DNA of 46,394 bases from an uncultured SAR86 cluster bacterium (lineage in GTDB: Bacteria > Pseudomonadota > Gammaproteobacteria > Magnimaribacterales > D2472): assembly GCA_902558375.1 (NCBI GenBank), contig CACEDQ010000009.1, positions 1 through 46,394 on the forward strand, read 5' to 3'. The notes below the pieces were generated by a model. The model made no database searches. It had not been told where the DNA came from and saw only the letters and a list, made by a program, of their open reading frames with translations. The number at the start of each line of letters is the position of its first letter. Position 1 is the stretch's first letter. Shown here one piece after another: positions 8,679-17,228 of the stretch. The translations under genes and the position numbers were made by a program.

Positions 8679-9149
8679 ATGACTAATACAGACGTTATAT
8701 ATATTTGGAAAACATTTGCTGAGTTATCTTCAGATGAGCTATATGCAATGATTCACTTGAGACAAAAAGTATTTATTGTTGAGCAAGACTGTCCATACAT
8801 AGATGCAGACTACACCGATCAAGATGCATTTCATTTATTGGCATATAAAGATAGTGACTTAATTGGGTACCTTAGAGCTTTTAGACCGGGCATAAAATAC
8901 GAAGGTTCTTCAATAGGAAGAATAGTCACAGAGGTAAATTCAAGAGGCCTTGGCATTGGAAAAGAAATTACAAAAGAAGGAGTAAACTTTTTATCAAAAG
9001 AATATCCTGATCGTGAAATTGTTATTTCAGCTCAACATAGGCTAGAACACTTTTATGTTGAACTTGGATTTACTGCCAGAGGTGAGGTTTATCTAGAAGA
9101 TGACATTGATCACATCCAGATGTTTATTCTTCCTAATGAAAGAAGTTAA
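8679..9149 (+). CDS. elaA: GNAT family acetyltransferase, ElaA type
   Basis: A 156-residue GNAT protein matching ElaA along its length. Landmarks are LRQKVFIVEQDCPY-D-D-D near the start, DAFHLLAY, a GRIVTEVNSRGLGIGKEI segment holding the acetyl-CoA loop RGLGIG, and the C-terminal AQHRLEHFYVELGF. Family members are small cytoplasmic acetyltransferases of uncertain physiological substrate. It is a single gene with its own likely promoter, divergent from gpx and convergent with the Rossmann-fold gene 22 bases away. No clear terminator is seen in that gap. Confidence 0.88.
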   Translation: MTNTDVIYIWKTFAELSSDELYAMIHLRQKVFIVEQDCPYIDADYTDQDAFHLLAYKDSDLIGYLRAFRPGIKYEGSSIGRIVTEVNSRGLGIGKEITKEGVNFLSKEYPDREIVISAQHRLEHFYVELGFTARGEVYLEDDIDHIQMFILPNERS

Positions 9150-9170
9150 CATTAATCTTGGAATATATTA

Positions 9171-9830
9171 TTAATGACTTTTTCCTATGAAATCGTTAAA
9201 TTTAAAATAATGTATCCCAGTCTTCTCATTAAGAGAATTATTGACAACAAACTTTGAAAGCTTTTTTGCAGGTATGCTCCTAAATTTTTTCATAGGTCCA
9301 TGAAGAAAAGGATCAAAGACAAAGGACACACTGTCAGCTAAAAAGATATCAAATCGAAATTTATTTCCCATGAGATGTCCTGGCTGAAAAATATTAGTAC
9401 TTTTAAAACCAAGATTAATAATTTCTTCCTCTAATGCCCCCTTTGTTTTTAAATAATAATTCATGGAATTTGAGTTTGCACCTACAGCTGAAATAAGAGA
9501 AATATTATCAGCTCCTGCTTTTTTAGCTTTTTTAGCTATCTCAAGTTGATAGGTGAATTCTACTTGGTAAAGATTTTTTTTAAGGGACTTGCTCATCAAA
9601 CCCATAACATTATGATAGTAAAGAGGGTGCCCTAAAGAAAGAAAAACATGATTGATGTTTGGTATCTCTAATTCCGGTAGATTATCAAAATCAATAATTA
9701 ATTCTTGAGCATTGTTTGGTAAATTAGGTATGTTTCTTCTACTCAATGCTATGGTTTGGCTTTCAATTAAACCCAATTCATTTAGGATATTACCACCTAA
9801 AAATCCAGTTGACCCAGCAAGTAAATTCAT
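9171..9830 (-). CDS. NAD(P)-binding Rossmann-fold (atypical SDR) protein
   Basis: A protein of 219 residues with an N-terminal dinucleotide-binding loop GSTGFLGG (residues 5-12), followed by the SLGHP and SLISAVGANSNS strands. It lacks a clear YxxxK pair of classical SDR enzymes (YYLKTKG is the nearest). The family resembles NAD(P)H-binding, NmrA- or YbjT-like proteins, often annotated 'nucleoside-diphosphate sugar epimerase'. An in-frame ATG exists at 9866, but the start at 9830 is chosen: a GGAG lies about seven bases upstream, the Rossmann loop then begins at the normal distance, and overlap with the preceding hydrolase gene is avoided. Function is unknown; last gene of the pepA-valS-yheT run. 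Confidence 0.75.
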   Translation of the reverse strand: MNLLAGSTGFLGGNILNELGLIESQTIALSRRNIPNLPNNAQELIIDFDNLPELEIPNINHVFLSLGHPLYYHNVMGLMSKSLKKNLYQVEFTYQLEIAKKAKKAGADNISLISAVGANSNSMNYYLKTKGALEEEIINLGFKSTNIFQPGHLMGNKFRFDIFLADSVSFVFDPFLHGPMKKFRSIPAKKLSKFVVNNSLNEKTGIHYFKFNDFIGKSH

Positions 9831-9834
9831 TTTT

Positions 9835-10779
9835 TTACTCCAATTCAATACAATCAATTCTACCAACTATTTCATCATACACAGAAGATGAAAATTTATA
9901 GTCATCTATAAAACCACAATGACCTCCATATTCTAGAGGTTTAAATTTTACATGTTCAGTTTGATCTAGTTTAAGAAGAGGTTCAATGGGAACGCATGGA
10001 TCATCATAAGATGAATATATAAGTGTTTTATGTCTTATTTGATTAATAGTATTTTGAGTTATGGCATACCCAGAAAAAAGTTCATCAACATTGTTATGAG
10101 GTGAAAAATTTTTTGTAAAAAATTCTGTCATCTGCTCAAGATTTTTATATTTTAATGCCTCTTCTGCATTAACAACATTATGCAATTTAATTTTTCTTTT
10201 TAATGTTTTTCGCCATTTGTCTAAAAAGTATTTTTTTAGAATCCATGCAGAATTATCCATAGCATGCATTGAGATTTTAGGATTAATTACCGGAGATAGA
10301 ACAACAGTACTTTTCAAAAAGTCGATTGAGTTAGAAGCTGATATTCTTAATGAGATATTACCACCTAATGAAAAACCAATTAAGTGTATTTCGCTGTCTT
10401 GATATTTATTACCAATAGACTGAACTGCTTCAATTAGGGTTTGAATATCAGTAGCCCTAAAAAAATCTTTATTTAAATGCTCGGTATTGCCATGGTCAAC
10501 TGGATGAACTCTAATAATATCAAAATTATTAATATGCAAAAGTTCGGCTAAAGGTATCAAATATTTAGAATCTTTGTGGCCTAGCCATCCAGGAAAAAAA
10601 ATCACCTTCTTTCTATATAAATCTGTCTCAAATATCTCAATTGATTGAGAATTGGATGACGTAAAAACCTTTTTAGATGATATTTTATTAAGTTTTTTAC
10701 GTATGGGTTTTTGCTGTATTTCTCTTAAAGGGCTTGATGCCAAAAGGGTATTAAATAAACCATTCTTTAGTAAGTTCAT
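9835..10779 (-). CDS. yheT: Alpha/beta hydrolase, YheT family
   Basis: A 314-residue serine hydrolase of the YheT/ABHD1-3 type. The nucleophile elbow is GFSLGG with Ser137. Asp260 in SSYDDPCVP and His287 in GGHCGF complete the triad. An FFPGWLG segment (61-67) gives the oxyanion region, and the HPVDHG at 92-97 is typical of YheT, which usually has a 'RGHG' here. Substrates are likely esters or lipids, but none is established for the bacterial members. It starts six bases downstream of the valS stop and is followed after four bases by the Rossmann-fold gene, so it is part of the pepA operon. Confidence 0.82.
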   Translation of the reverse strand: MNLLKNGLFNTLLASSPLREIQQKPIRKKLNKISSKKVFTSSNSQSIEIFETDLYRKKVIFFPGWLGHKDSKYLIPLAELLHINNFDIIRVHPVDHGNTEHLNKDFFRATDIQTLIEAVQSIGNKYQDSEIHLIGFSLGGNISLRISASNSIDFLKSTVVLSPVINPKISMHAMDNSAWILKKYFLDKWRKTLKRKIKLHNVVNAEEALKYKNLEQMTEFFTKNFSPHNNVDELFSGYAITQNTINQIRHKTLIYSSYDDPCVPIEPLLKLDQTEHVKFKPLEYGGHCGFIDDYKFSSSVYDEIVGRIDCIELE

Positions 10780-10785
10780 TATTAA

Positions 10786-13002
10786 TTAAATAATTGAACG
10801 ATCAAATAATAAACTATGAATTTCTTCCGTTATAAATGGTGCAAAAGGATGCATCATAATTAGTATTTCTTTTAAAAGAGGTCTTAGATTATTTGTCTCT
10901 CCACTTTTTTTACATTCTTCGATATAGACATCACAAAACTTACTCCAGAAAAACTCATAAACTTCGTTGATGGCATAGTCCAATCTATAATCTTTAATAT
11001 TTCTATCGATTTGGTTTTTTGATTTATCAAACTCTTCATATATCCACTCATCAGTTTTATTAGCAGATTGAAATGAATCGTTTCCAACTGGATAGCCATT
11101 GATAAATCTCGCTGCATTCCAGATTTTAGTACAGAAGTTTCTATATCCTTTAAGTCTTCCCATTTCAAAACTTATGTCTTTGGTATGCGTTGCTAGTGAA
11201 TAAAATGTCATTCTTAAAGCATCTGTTCCATATGAATCAATGCCTTTTGGAAATTGATTCCTTGTCTTCTTTTCAATCTTCTGTGCAATACCTTCTTGCA
11301 TCAGATTAGAAGTTCTTTTTTTAACTAAATCGTCTTGAGAAATACCATAGATAAGGTCAAGTGGATCAATAACATTGCCTTTAGATTTCGACATCTTTTG
11401 CCCATTTTCATCTCTTATAAGGCCAGTAACATAGACATCTTTGAAAGGGATTTGATCAGTAAACTCGAGGCTCATCATCATCATTCTTGCTACCCAGAAA
11501 AATATGATGTCAAACCCAGTAACCAGCAAAGAAGTTGGAAAATGTTTTTCAAAATCTTCAGTTTTTTCTGGCCATCCTAAAGATGCAAAAGGCCATAAAC
11601 TTGAAGAAAACCAGGTATCTAAAACATCTTCATCTTGTGAGAGCTTTCTATCGTCAAGTTTATAAAATTGCCTAACTTCTTCTTCATTGTGACCAACGTA
11701 TACATTATTTTCTGAGTCATACCATGCTGGGATTCTATGACCCCACCATATTTGCCTACTTATACACCAGTCCTCAATATTATTCATCCAATTAAAATAT
11801 GTTTTAACCCAATTACTAGGATGAAATTTTATCTCACCCTTGTTAACAGCCTCATTAGCTTTTGCAGCCATTTCTTCAGTTTTGACATACCATTGATGAC
11901 TTAATCTAGGCTCAATAACAATATTAGATCTTTCGCCTCTGGGCACACTTATGTGATGTTTTTCTTCTTTTTCCAAAAGATTGAGTTCTTTAAGATTCTC
12001 TAATACAGCCTTTCTGACTTTAAAACGATCGAGGTTTGAAAATGGCTCAGGTACATTTTCATTTGACCATGCATCTTCATTAAATATATTGATAGGCTCA
12101 AAATCACTTGCGTCATCCGAAGTCTTTACCTGACCATCTACATCATGAAGTGAGTATTTTTTACCTATCTCGTAATCGTTAAAGTCATGACCTGGAGTAA
12201 TCTTGAGACATCCAGTACCAAATTCCATATCAACATATTCATCAGCTAGTACAGGTATTTTTCTTCCAACAAAGGGTAAAACGATATTTTTACCTATAAG
12301 ATTTTTATACCTATGATCATTTGGATTAACAGCAACTGCCATGTCTCCAAACATAGTTTCAGGTCTTGTTGTTGCTACTATTACAAATTCTTCTGAATCT
12401 TCAATTGGATATTTAATATGCCAAAGGAGGCCATCTTTTTCCTGCCTTACTACCTCAAGGTCTGAAACAGCAGTTTTAAGAGATGGGTCCCAATTAACTA
12501 ATCTGTAACCCCTATAGATTTTATTTTTTCTGTGCAATTCAACGAAGGCTTTTATAACTGCTTCGTTGCATCCATCATCTAAGGTAAACCTATATTTATT
12601 CCAATCTACTGAGCATCCAAGTCTTTTAATTTGGGATGTAATTTTTTCTTCTGAATAATCTTTCCATGACCAAACCTCATCAAGAAATTTCTCTCTTCCA
12701 AGTTCATTTCTAGTTATATCTTTTTTTGCAAGATTATTCTCTACAACCATTTGAGTAGCTATACCAGCATGATCAGCTCCAACTTGCCAATGAGCATCTT
12801 TTCCAGCCATATGGTGATATCTTGTGTAGAAATCCATAATGGCATATTGGAAACTATGACCCATATGAAGAGTACCGGTGACATTTGGGGGTGGTATTAC
12901 CTGAGAAAAAGAATCTTTTGAGTCTTTATTAGAAATAACTCTTTCAGCCCAAATCTTGGACCATTTTTCTTCGATTTCTACAGGGTAATACTGTTTATCC
13001 AT
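10786..13002 (-). CDS. valS: Valyl-tRNA synthetase lacking the C-terminal coiled-coil region
   Basis: Class Ia synthetase charging tRNA-Val. Motifs in order: the HIGH-type HMGH at 46-49 in PPPNVTGTLHMGH, the CP1 editing domain with TTRPET at 211-216 and GTGCLKITPGHD near 263-272, GxxISRQIWWGHRIPAW at 412-427, and KMSKS at 536-540. The anticodon-binding helical domain begins around RNFCTKIWNA (621-630). The protein ends at residue 738, just after the MHPFAPFITEEI segment. E. coli ValRS is about 950 residues, so some 190-200 residues, including the rest of the helical domain and the tRNA-binding coiled coil, are missing. The next gene starts six bases on, so nothing remains downstream. The gene is otherwise intact. 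Confidence 0.95.
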   Translation of the reverse strand: MDKQYYPVEIEEKWSKIWAERVISNKDSKDSFSQVIPPPNVTGTLHMGHSFQYAIMDFYTRYHHMAGKDAHWQVGADHAGIATQMVVENNLAKKDITRNELGREKFLDEVWSWKDYSEEKITSQIKRLGCSVDWNKYRFTLDDGCNEAVIKAFVELHRKNKIYRGYRLVNWDPSLKTAVSDLEVVRQEKDGLLWHIKYPIEDSEEFVIVATTRPETMFGDMAVAVNPNDHRYKNLIGKNIVLPFVGRKIPVLADEYVDMEFGTGCLKITPGHDFNDYEIGKKYSLHDVDGQVKTSDDASDFEPINIFNEDAWSNENVPEPFSNLDRFKVRKAVLENLKELNLLEKEEKHHISVPRGERSNIVIEPRLSHQWYVKTEEMAAKANEAVNKGEIKFHPSNWVKTYFNWMNNIEDWCISRQIWWGHRIPAWYDSENNVYVGHNEEEVRQFYKLDDRKLSQDEDVLDTWFSSSLWPFASLGWPEKTEDFEKHFPTSLLVTGFDIIFFWVARMMMMSLEFTDQIPFKDVYVTGLIRDENGQKMSKSKGNVIDPLDLIYGISQDDLVKKRTSNLMQEGIAQKIEKKTRNQFPKGIDSYGTDALRMTFYSLATHTKDISFEMGRLKGYRNFCTKIWNAARFINGYPVGNDSFQSANKTDEWIYEEFDKSKNQIDRNIKDYRLDYAINEVYEFFWSKFCDVYIEECKKSGETNNLRPLLKEILIMMHPFAPFITEEIHSLLFDRSII

Positions 13003-13020
13003 TAGGAAGCTTTTGTAATA

Positions 13021-14532
13021 TTATTTTAATTTTTTACTTAGCAACAATTGACTTATAAGAGGTACCGGTCTACCTGTTCCAGCTTTTACAGGAGTACTGT
13101 AAGAGGCTGTAGCAGCAATATCAATATGCGCCCACTTATAATCATTGGTAAATTTTGAAAGGAAAGCAGCAGCATGAATTGTTCCAGCCTCTCTTCCTCC
13201 ACCAATATTAGCTAAATCAGCATATTTAGTTTTAGTACATGATTGATGCTCATCCCATAATGGAAGTTGCCATGCTCTGTCACCTGACTCTTCACCAGAT
13301 TCAATTATTTTATCTGCAAGATGCTGATCATTTGCCATAACTCCACTTGCATGCCTTCCAAGGGCAATCACAACAGCTCCAGTTAATGTTGCCATATCAA
13401 TAACGTATGAAGGTTTGTATTTTCCAACATATGTTAAGCAGTCAGCAAGAATCAACCTTCCTTCAGCATCTGTATTGAGTATTTCAATAGTTTGACCAGA
13501 CATTGAGGTTACAACATCACCAGGCTTAGTAGCTTTAGAAGAACACATGTTTTCAGCACAACCCATCACACCAACAACATTAACATCTGCATTTAATCTT
13601 GCTAGGGTAGACATCACTCCAAACACAGTTGCAGCTCCACACATATCCCATTTCATTTCATCCATTGCAGGACTGGGTTTAATAGATACTCCCCCAGTAT
13701 CAAAAGTTACACCTTTACCAACTAAAGCAATTGGTTTCTCGGTTGATTTACCGCCTTTATATTCTATAACCATCATTCTAGCTGGTTCTTCACTTCCTCT
13801 AGAAACACTTAAGAATGAACCCATGCCCATTTTTTGCATTTGTTGTTCATTAAAAGATTTAACTTTTAATTTAGGAAAATCTTTAGTCATTGCTTTTACT
13901 TTTTTCTCAATAATTCTTGGAGTGCAATGGTTGGCAGGAAGATCTCCTAAATATTTTGCAGTATTAACTCCTTCACCAATTGCATATCCAACTTTTGCAG
14001 CTCGTTTAGCTTGTGTTAATTTAGGTCCAGTTAAACCTGAAGTTAGAATAGTCAGTTTTTTAACACTTGGTTTTTTTGAAGATTTATTTTTTGTTTCAGA
14101 AAATATATAAACATTAGACTCAATTGTTTTAGATACCATTTCAATCAACCAAAACTCATCTTTACCTTTAGGCGCAGTATTTCCAGGCATAATTGAGATA
14201 TCTTTGCATTTATTTAAATTTCCTTTATGCGCAATACCTTGATACATAGCAAGCCATTTATGAGTAGGGGTATTTGCATCAAGACCTTTAACTAGAAGAA
14301 TATTTTTTGCATTAATCCCATCTACTTTTGGCAGTAATATACTGCTTCCAGCCTGATCAAGGTGCGATTGAATAGTTTTAGAAATATAACTTTTTGATTT
14401 TTTATTTAGCTCTTTAAAAGAAGCATCATTTTTAGTATTTTTATTAATAACTATAACAAGCATATCTGTTGATATAGATGATATGTTTGCTGTGTCTTTT
14501 ACAAGAACATTATTTAAAACTTTATAGGCCAT
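13021..14532 (-). CDS. pepA: Leucyl aminopeptidase (PepA)
   Basis: A 503-residue M17 metallo-aminopeptidase that removes N-terminal residues; in some bacteria PepA also binds DNA. Every active-site residue sits three positions after its E. coli counterpart: Lys273, Asp278, Lys285 and Asp296 in GKGVTFDTGGVSIKP and the following segment, then Asp355, Glu357 and Arg359 in NTDAEGRLILAD. The N-terminal domain is diverged, as is usual. A GGAG ribosome site precedes the ATG. It is divergent from lptF, as in most Gammaproteobacteria, and heads the run pepA-valS-yheT. The chi subunit gene holC, commonly between pepA and valS, is absent: the gap is only 18 bases. Confidence 0.96.
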   Translation of the reverse strand: MAYKVLNNVLVKDTANISSISTDMLVIVINKNTKNDASFKELNKKSKSYISKTIQSHLDQAGSSILLPKVDGINAKNILLVKGLDANTPTHKWLAMYQGIAHKGNLNKCKDISIMPGNTAPKGKDEFWLIEMVSKTIESNVYIFSETKNKSSKKPSVKKLTILTSGLTGPKLTQAKRAAKVGYAIGEGVNTAKYLGDLPANHCTPRIIEKKVKAMTKDFPKLKVKSFNEQQMQKMGMGSFLSVSRGSEEPARMMVIEYKGGKSTEKPIALVGKGVTFDTGGVSIKPSPAMDEMKWDMCGAATVFGVMSTLARLNADVNVVGVMGCAENMCSSKATKPGDVVTSMSGQTIEILNTDAEGRLILADCLTYVGKYKPSYVIDMATLTGAVVIALGRHASGVMANDQHLADKIIESGEESGDRAWQLPLWDEHQSCTKTKYADLANIGGGREAGTIHAAAFLSKFTNDYKWAHIDIAATASYSTPVKAGTGRPVPLISQLLLSKKLK

Positions 14533-14598
14533 TTAAGTTCTCCTGTCATGGTATTTACTGATAAGATAAATATTGTAATGCATCATAGTTCACAAGGC

Positions 14599-15732
14599 AT
14601 GTATAAAAAAAATATTCTTTCAAAAAGTTTAAATATAGAGGTATTTAAATCTTCATTTGCAGTACTGTCTATATTTTTTCTTTTAGTTGTAGGGTCAAGA
14701 TTTGTGGGTTATTTTGAACAAGCAGCAGAAGGCAATATAGATCCTGCATTAATTTTAAGTATTATTATTTTAAGATTACCAGATTTTATTACTTTACTAT
14801 TACCGCTATCATTTTTTTTAGGCTTGCTAATTGTAATGAGCAGGCTTAATTCAGAAGGAGAAATTTTTGGTTTTTTTTCGGCTGGCATATCTAAACCAGA
14901 TCTAATTAAATTTTTAACACCTCAAGTTTTTTTATATTTTTTATTAACGTTGATCTTAAGTTTATATATTGCACCATATACAAAAAGCCTTTCCAAAGAT
15001 CTACTCAAAATAGACTCCTTTGAAGAACAACTAGATGCAATAAAGTCTGATCAAATAATATCAATTGAAAAGGGTGGGTTTCTTCATGTTACTAGTGTTG
15101 ATAATAAGACAATTGAAGGCGTCAAGCTCTTACAGTTAGATGACAAAAACCCATTTATAGTGAATGCAAAAAAATTAGAAACCCTTGAAAATGATGATAA
15201 TATTGAATTGAAGTTAGTTAATGGCTCTTATTACGGCGGCTTATTTTCAAATTCATCAAAAGTAATTTCGAATTTTAATGAATTTAGTTTTCATATTGAC
15301 AACGTCTCGTCTAAAGATGGTGAATTAAACTTTTCAAAATTATTTGATTATTCCTTAAATTCTAATAAAGCTACTTTTCAATGGAATCTATCAATACCTA
15401 TAACTATTTTAATTTTAGTTTTTTATGCTATTTATATGTCTTCAGTAAAGCCAAGGGAAAGTAAATTTTTATTTATTCTTCCAGGCCTATTTATATACAT
15501 TTTGTATCTAAGCTTATTAATACTTGGTAGAGAATACATTTCAGATAATCCAAACTCAGATTTTGAGCTTTGGTATGTCCATGCGTTATTTATTTTATTA
15601 TTAATTTTGTATATCAATAAAGACATTATAATTTTCAAAAAATTTGGCATATCCCTTAAGAGTGAAAATATATATGTTCGTATATTAATTTTAGTAGTTA
15701 TGTTAATTCTTTTGACTTGGATGATAATTTGA
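14599..15732 (+). CDS. lptF: LPS export ABC transporter permease LptF
   Basis: LptF and LptG form the membrane part of the LptB2FG machine that extracts LPS from the inner membrane and pushes it across the periplasm. The layout fits the family: a first helix after the amphipathic IEVFKSSFAVLS, two further N-terminal helices, a polar periplasmic beta-jellyroll domain (about residues 120-265), and three C-terminal helices. In-frame ATGs also occur at 14548 and 14578. The one at 14599 is chosen because it brings the N-terminus to the normal LptF length. The stop is joined to lptG as TGATG. The fast-diverging sequence makes LptF rather than LptG a call by order and topology. Confidence 0.9.
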   Translation: MYKKNILSKSLNIEVFKSSFAVLSIFFLLVVGSRFVGYFEQAAEGNIDPALILSIIILRLPDFITLLLPLSFFLGLLIVMSRLNSEGEIFGFFSAGISKPDLIKFLTPQVFLYFLLTLILSLYIAPYTKSLSKDLLKIDSFEEQLDAIKSDQIISIEKGGFLHVTSVDNKTIEGVKLLQLDDKNPFIVNAKKLETLENDDNIELKLVNGSYYGGLFSNSSKVISNFNEFSFHIDNVSSKDGELNFSKLFDYSLNSNKATFQWNLSIPITILILVFYAIYMSSVKPRESKFLFILPGLFIYILYLSLLILGREYISDNPNSDFELWYVHALFILLLILYINKDIIIFKKFGISLKSENIYVRILILVVMLILLTWMII

Positions 15733-16781
15733 TGAAAATTTTTTACGCATATCTTTTTAAAAGATCATTTATCATATCAGCGCTAATTTTTATATTGTTT
15801 GTTCTGCTTGATTTAATCTTTAGTTTAATTTCTGAGCTTGAAGATTTAGACAATAAATATACTTTTTTTCATGCATTAAAATATGTCCTTGGCACAACTC
15901 CAAGCAATGGCATCACTTTTTTAGAAGGTGCGTGTTTGCTTGGTGTAATGATTTCTCTTGGAATATCTCATCAAGAGGGTAATCTTAATGTACTTAGATC
16001 TACTGGAGTGGCACCATTAAAAATTGTTTTTATAAGCTTTGCAGGACCATTACTTTTGATTTTTTTATATTTAGCTTCGAATGAATTCTATTTAAAAGAT
16101 TTTTATTCCAATTCTCAGATTCAAAAAACCTTAATATCAGGATCAGACAAAAAGACTAACAATAAAATAAATTGGATAAAAGATAGAGATTCTTTCCTGA
16201 GTTACTCTTTAATGAAAAATTCCGTTATTTACAATGTAAAATTTCTTAGATTTGATGAAGAGAAAGTTCTGTATTACAAAATGTCAGACTCTGCGTTCAT
16301 AAAAGATAATACAATCACTTTTGATAAATCGCTTAAATATCATTCATACAATGCAGAAAGCGAAGACATATATACTGAAATTTTTAATCTTCCTTTGGTA
16401 ACAAAAATACCATTTAAAAACATAGACAATCTTAAGATTATTGAGGTCAAAAATATTTATAGCCTAATTAAAAAAAGTGACTTAGAACAAGATATTCTTT
16501 TTAAAGCGCATATAGAAAAGGCACTTTATAAAAATATTTTTTATCCATTTTCAATTATGTGCTTAATTTTATTTTTTGGTTCATTTATTTTTGGGTCTCT
16601 AAGGGATGCATCTCCAGCATCAAGAATTGTCTTATCAGTAATAGGTGCTTTTATTTATAAGGTTGCTCAAGATTTCTCAATAAGTTTTTCTATCGCAACT
16701 AATTTATCTGTATTCATGGGTGTTATCACTCCAGCAATGCTTTTATTACTAGTAAGTATATTTTTCTACAGAAGAATCTAA
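15732..16781 (+). CDS. lptG: LPS export ABC transporter permease LptG
   Basis: Partner of LptF. The protein of 349 residues has the same six-helix plan with a central periplasmic domain (about 105-260). Family segments include FLEGACLLGVMISLG-SHQEGNL near the second helix (coupling region to LptB) and FGSFIFGSLRDASPASRIV at the fourth. A TTG at 15717 could start the frame, but the ATG at 15732 shares a base with the lptF stop (TGATG), the normal coupled arrangement. The C-terminus overlaps the stop of the convergent RDD gene by four bases. LptB is not in this window. Confidence 0.9.
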   Translation: MKIFYAYLFKRSFIISALIFILFVLLDLIFSLISELEDLDNKYTFFHALKYVLGTTPSNGITFLEGACLLGVMISLGISHQEGNLNVLRSTGVAPLKIVFISFAGPLLLIFLYLASNEFYLKDFYSNSQIQKTLISGSDKKTNNKINWIKDRDSFLSYSLMKNSVIYNVKFLRFDEEKVLYYKMSDSAFIKDNTITFDKSLKYHSYNAESEDIYTEIFNLPLVTKIPFKNIDNLKIIEVKNIYSLIKKSDLEQDILFKAHIEKALYKNIFYPFSIMCLILFFGSFIFGSLRDASPASRIVLSVIGAFIYKVAQDFSISFSIATNLSVFMGVITPAMLLLLVSIFFYRRI

Positions 16782-17188
16782 ATTATTTTTAACGAGGTTT
16801 TTGAAAGAGTGTCATTAATTGCATGACCTCTTGGTGAAAAGTATATTTGTATAAGAGGCAATCCGGCCAATAAAAATATGAAAATATTTACAAGATATCT
16901 TATCGAAGCTTGTTTGAAAGTAATTTTTTCTCCATCAGGCCTATATATTTCAATATTCCAGACTGCCATTCCTAATGTTTTATTGCCCACAAGCCAAAAG
17001 TAACAAAAAAACCCCCAACTGCTCAAAAAAACCAAAGATAACCCTAAGTATGGGTTTAATGTTTCACCTCCATTTAACCATATAGCTACTGAGCCTACAG
17101 CAAACCACACACCCAATAAAAGGAAGAAGTCATATATGCTTGCAATTATTCTTTTTAATGGAAAGACCTTATATGCTTTTTGATTCAT
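16778..17188 (-). CDS. RDD family membrane protein
   Basis: A 136-residue protein with three membrane helices and the RDD signature: an Arg-rich N-terminus with LKRIIASIYDF (the R and D of the name), GNKTLGMAVWNIEIYRPDG in the middle loop and ASIRYLVN before the third helix. RDD proteins are inner membrane proteins of unclear function; some have been tied to sodium export. An in-frame ATG at 17227 is possible, but 17188 is preferred because the conserved part begins about ten residues later. The place beside lptG is also seen in pseudomonads. The promoter region is shared with the divergent POT transporter. Confidence 0.8.
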   Translation of the reverse strand: MNQKAYKVFPLKRIIASIYDFFLLLGVWFAVGSVAIWLNGGETLNPYLGLSLVFLSSWGFFCYFWLVGNKTLGMAVWNIEIYRPDGEKITFKQASIRYLVNIFIFLLAGLPLIQIYFSPRGHAINDTLSKTSLKII

Positions 17189-17228
17189 TTTGGTATAGTA
17201 CTTAAAACAATTAAAAGAATAAATCATT

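Noticed and set aside
13547-14110. A 187-codon open frame antisense to pepA
   Set aside because: It lies wholly inside pepA, whose catalytic motifs are all on the other strand. The translation shows no family pattern.
14533-14598. A defined sigma-70 promoter in the pepA/lptF divergent region
   Set aside because: Only weak hexamers (such as TTGTGA with TATTTA) can be found, not better than chance in this AT-rich stretch.
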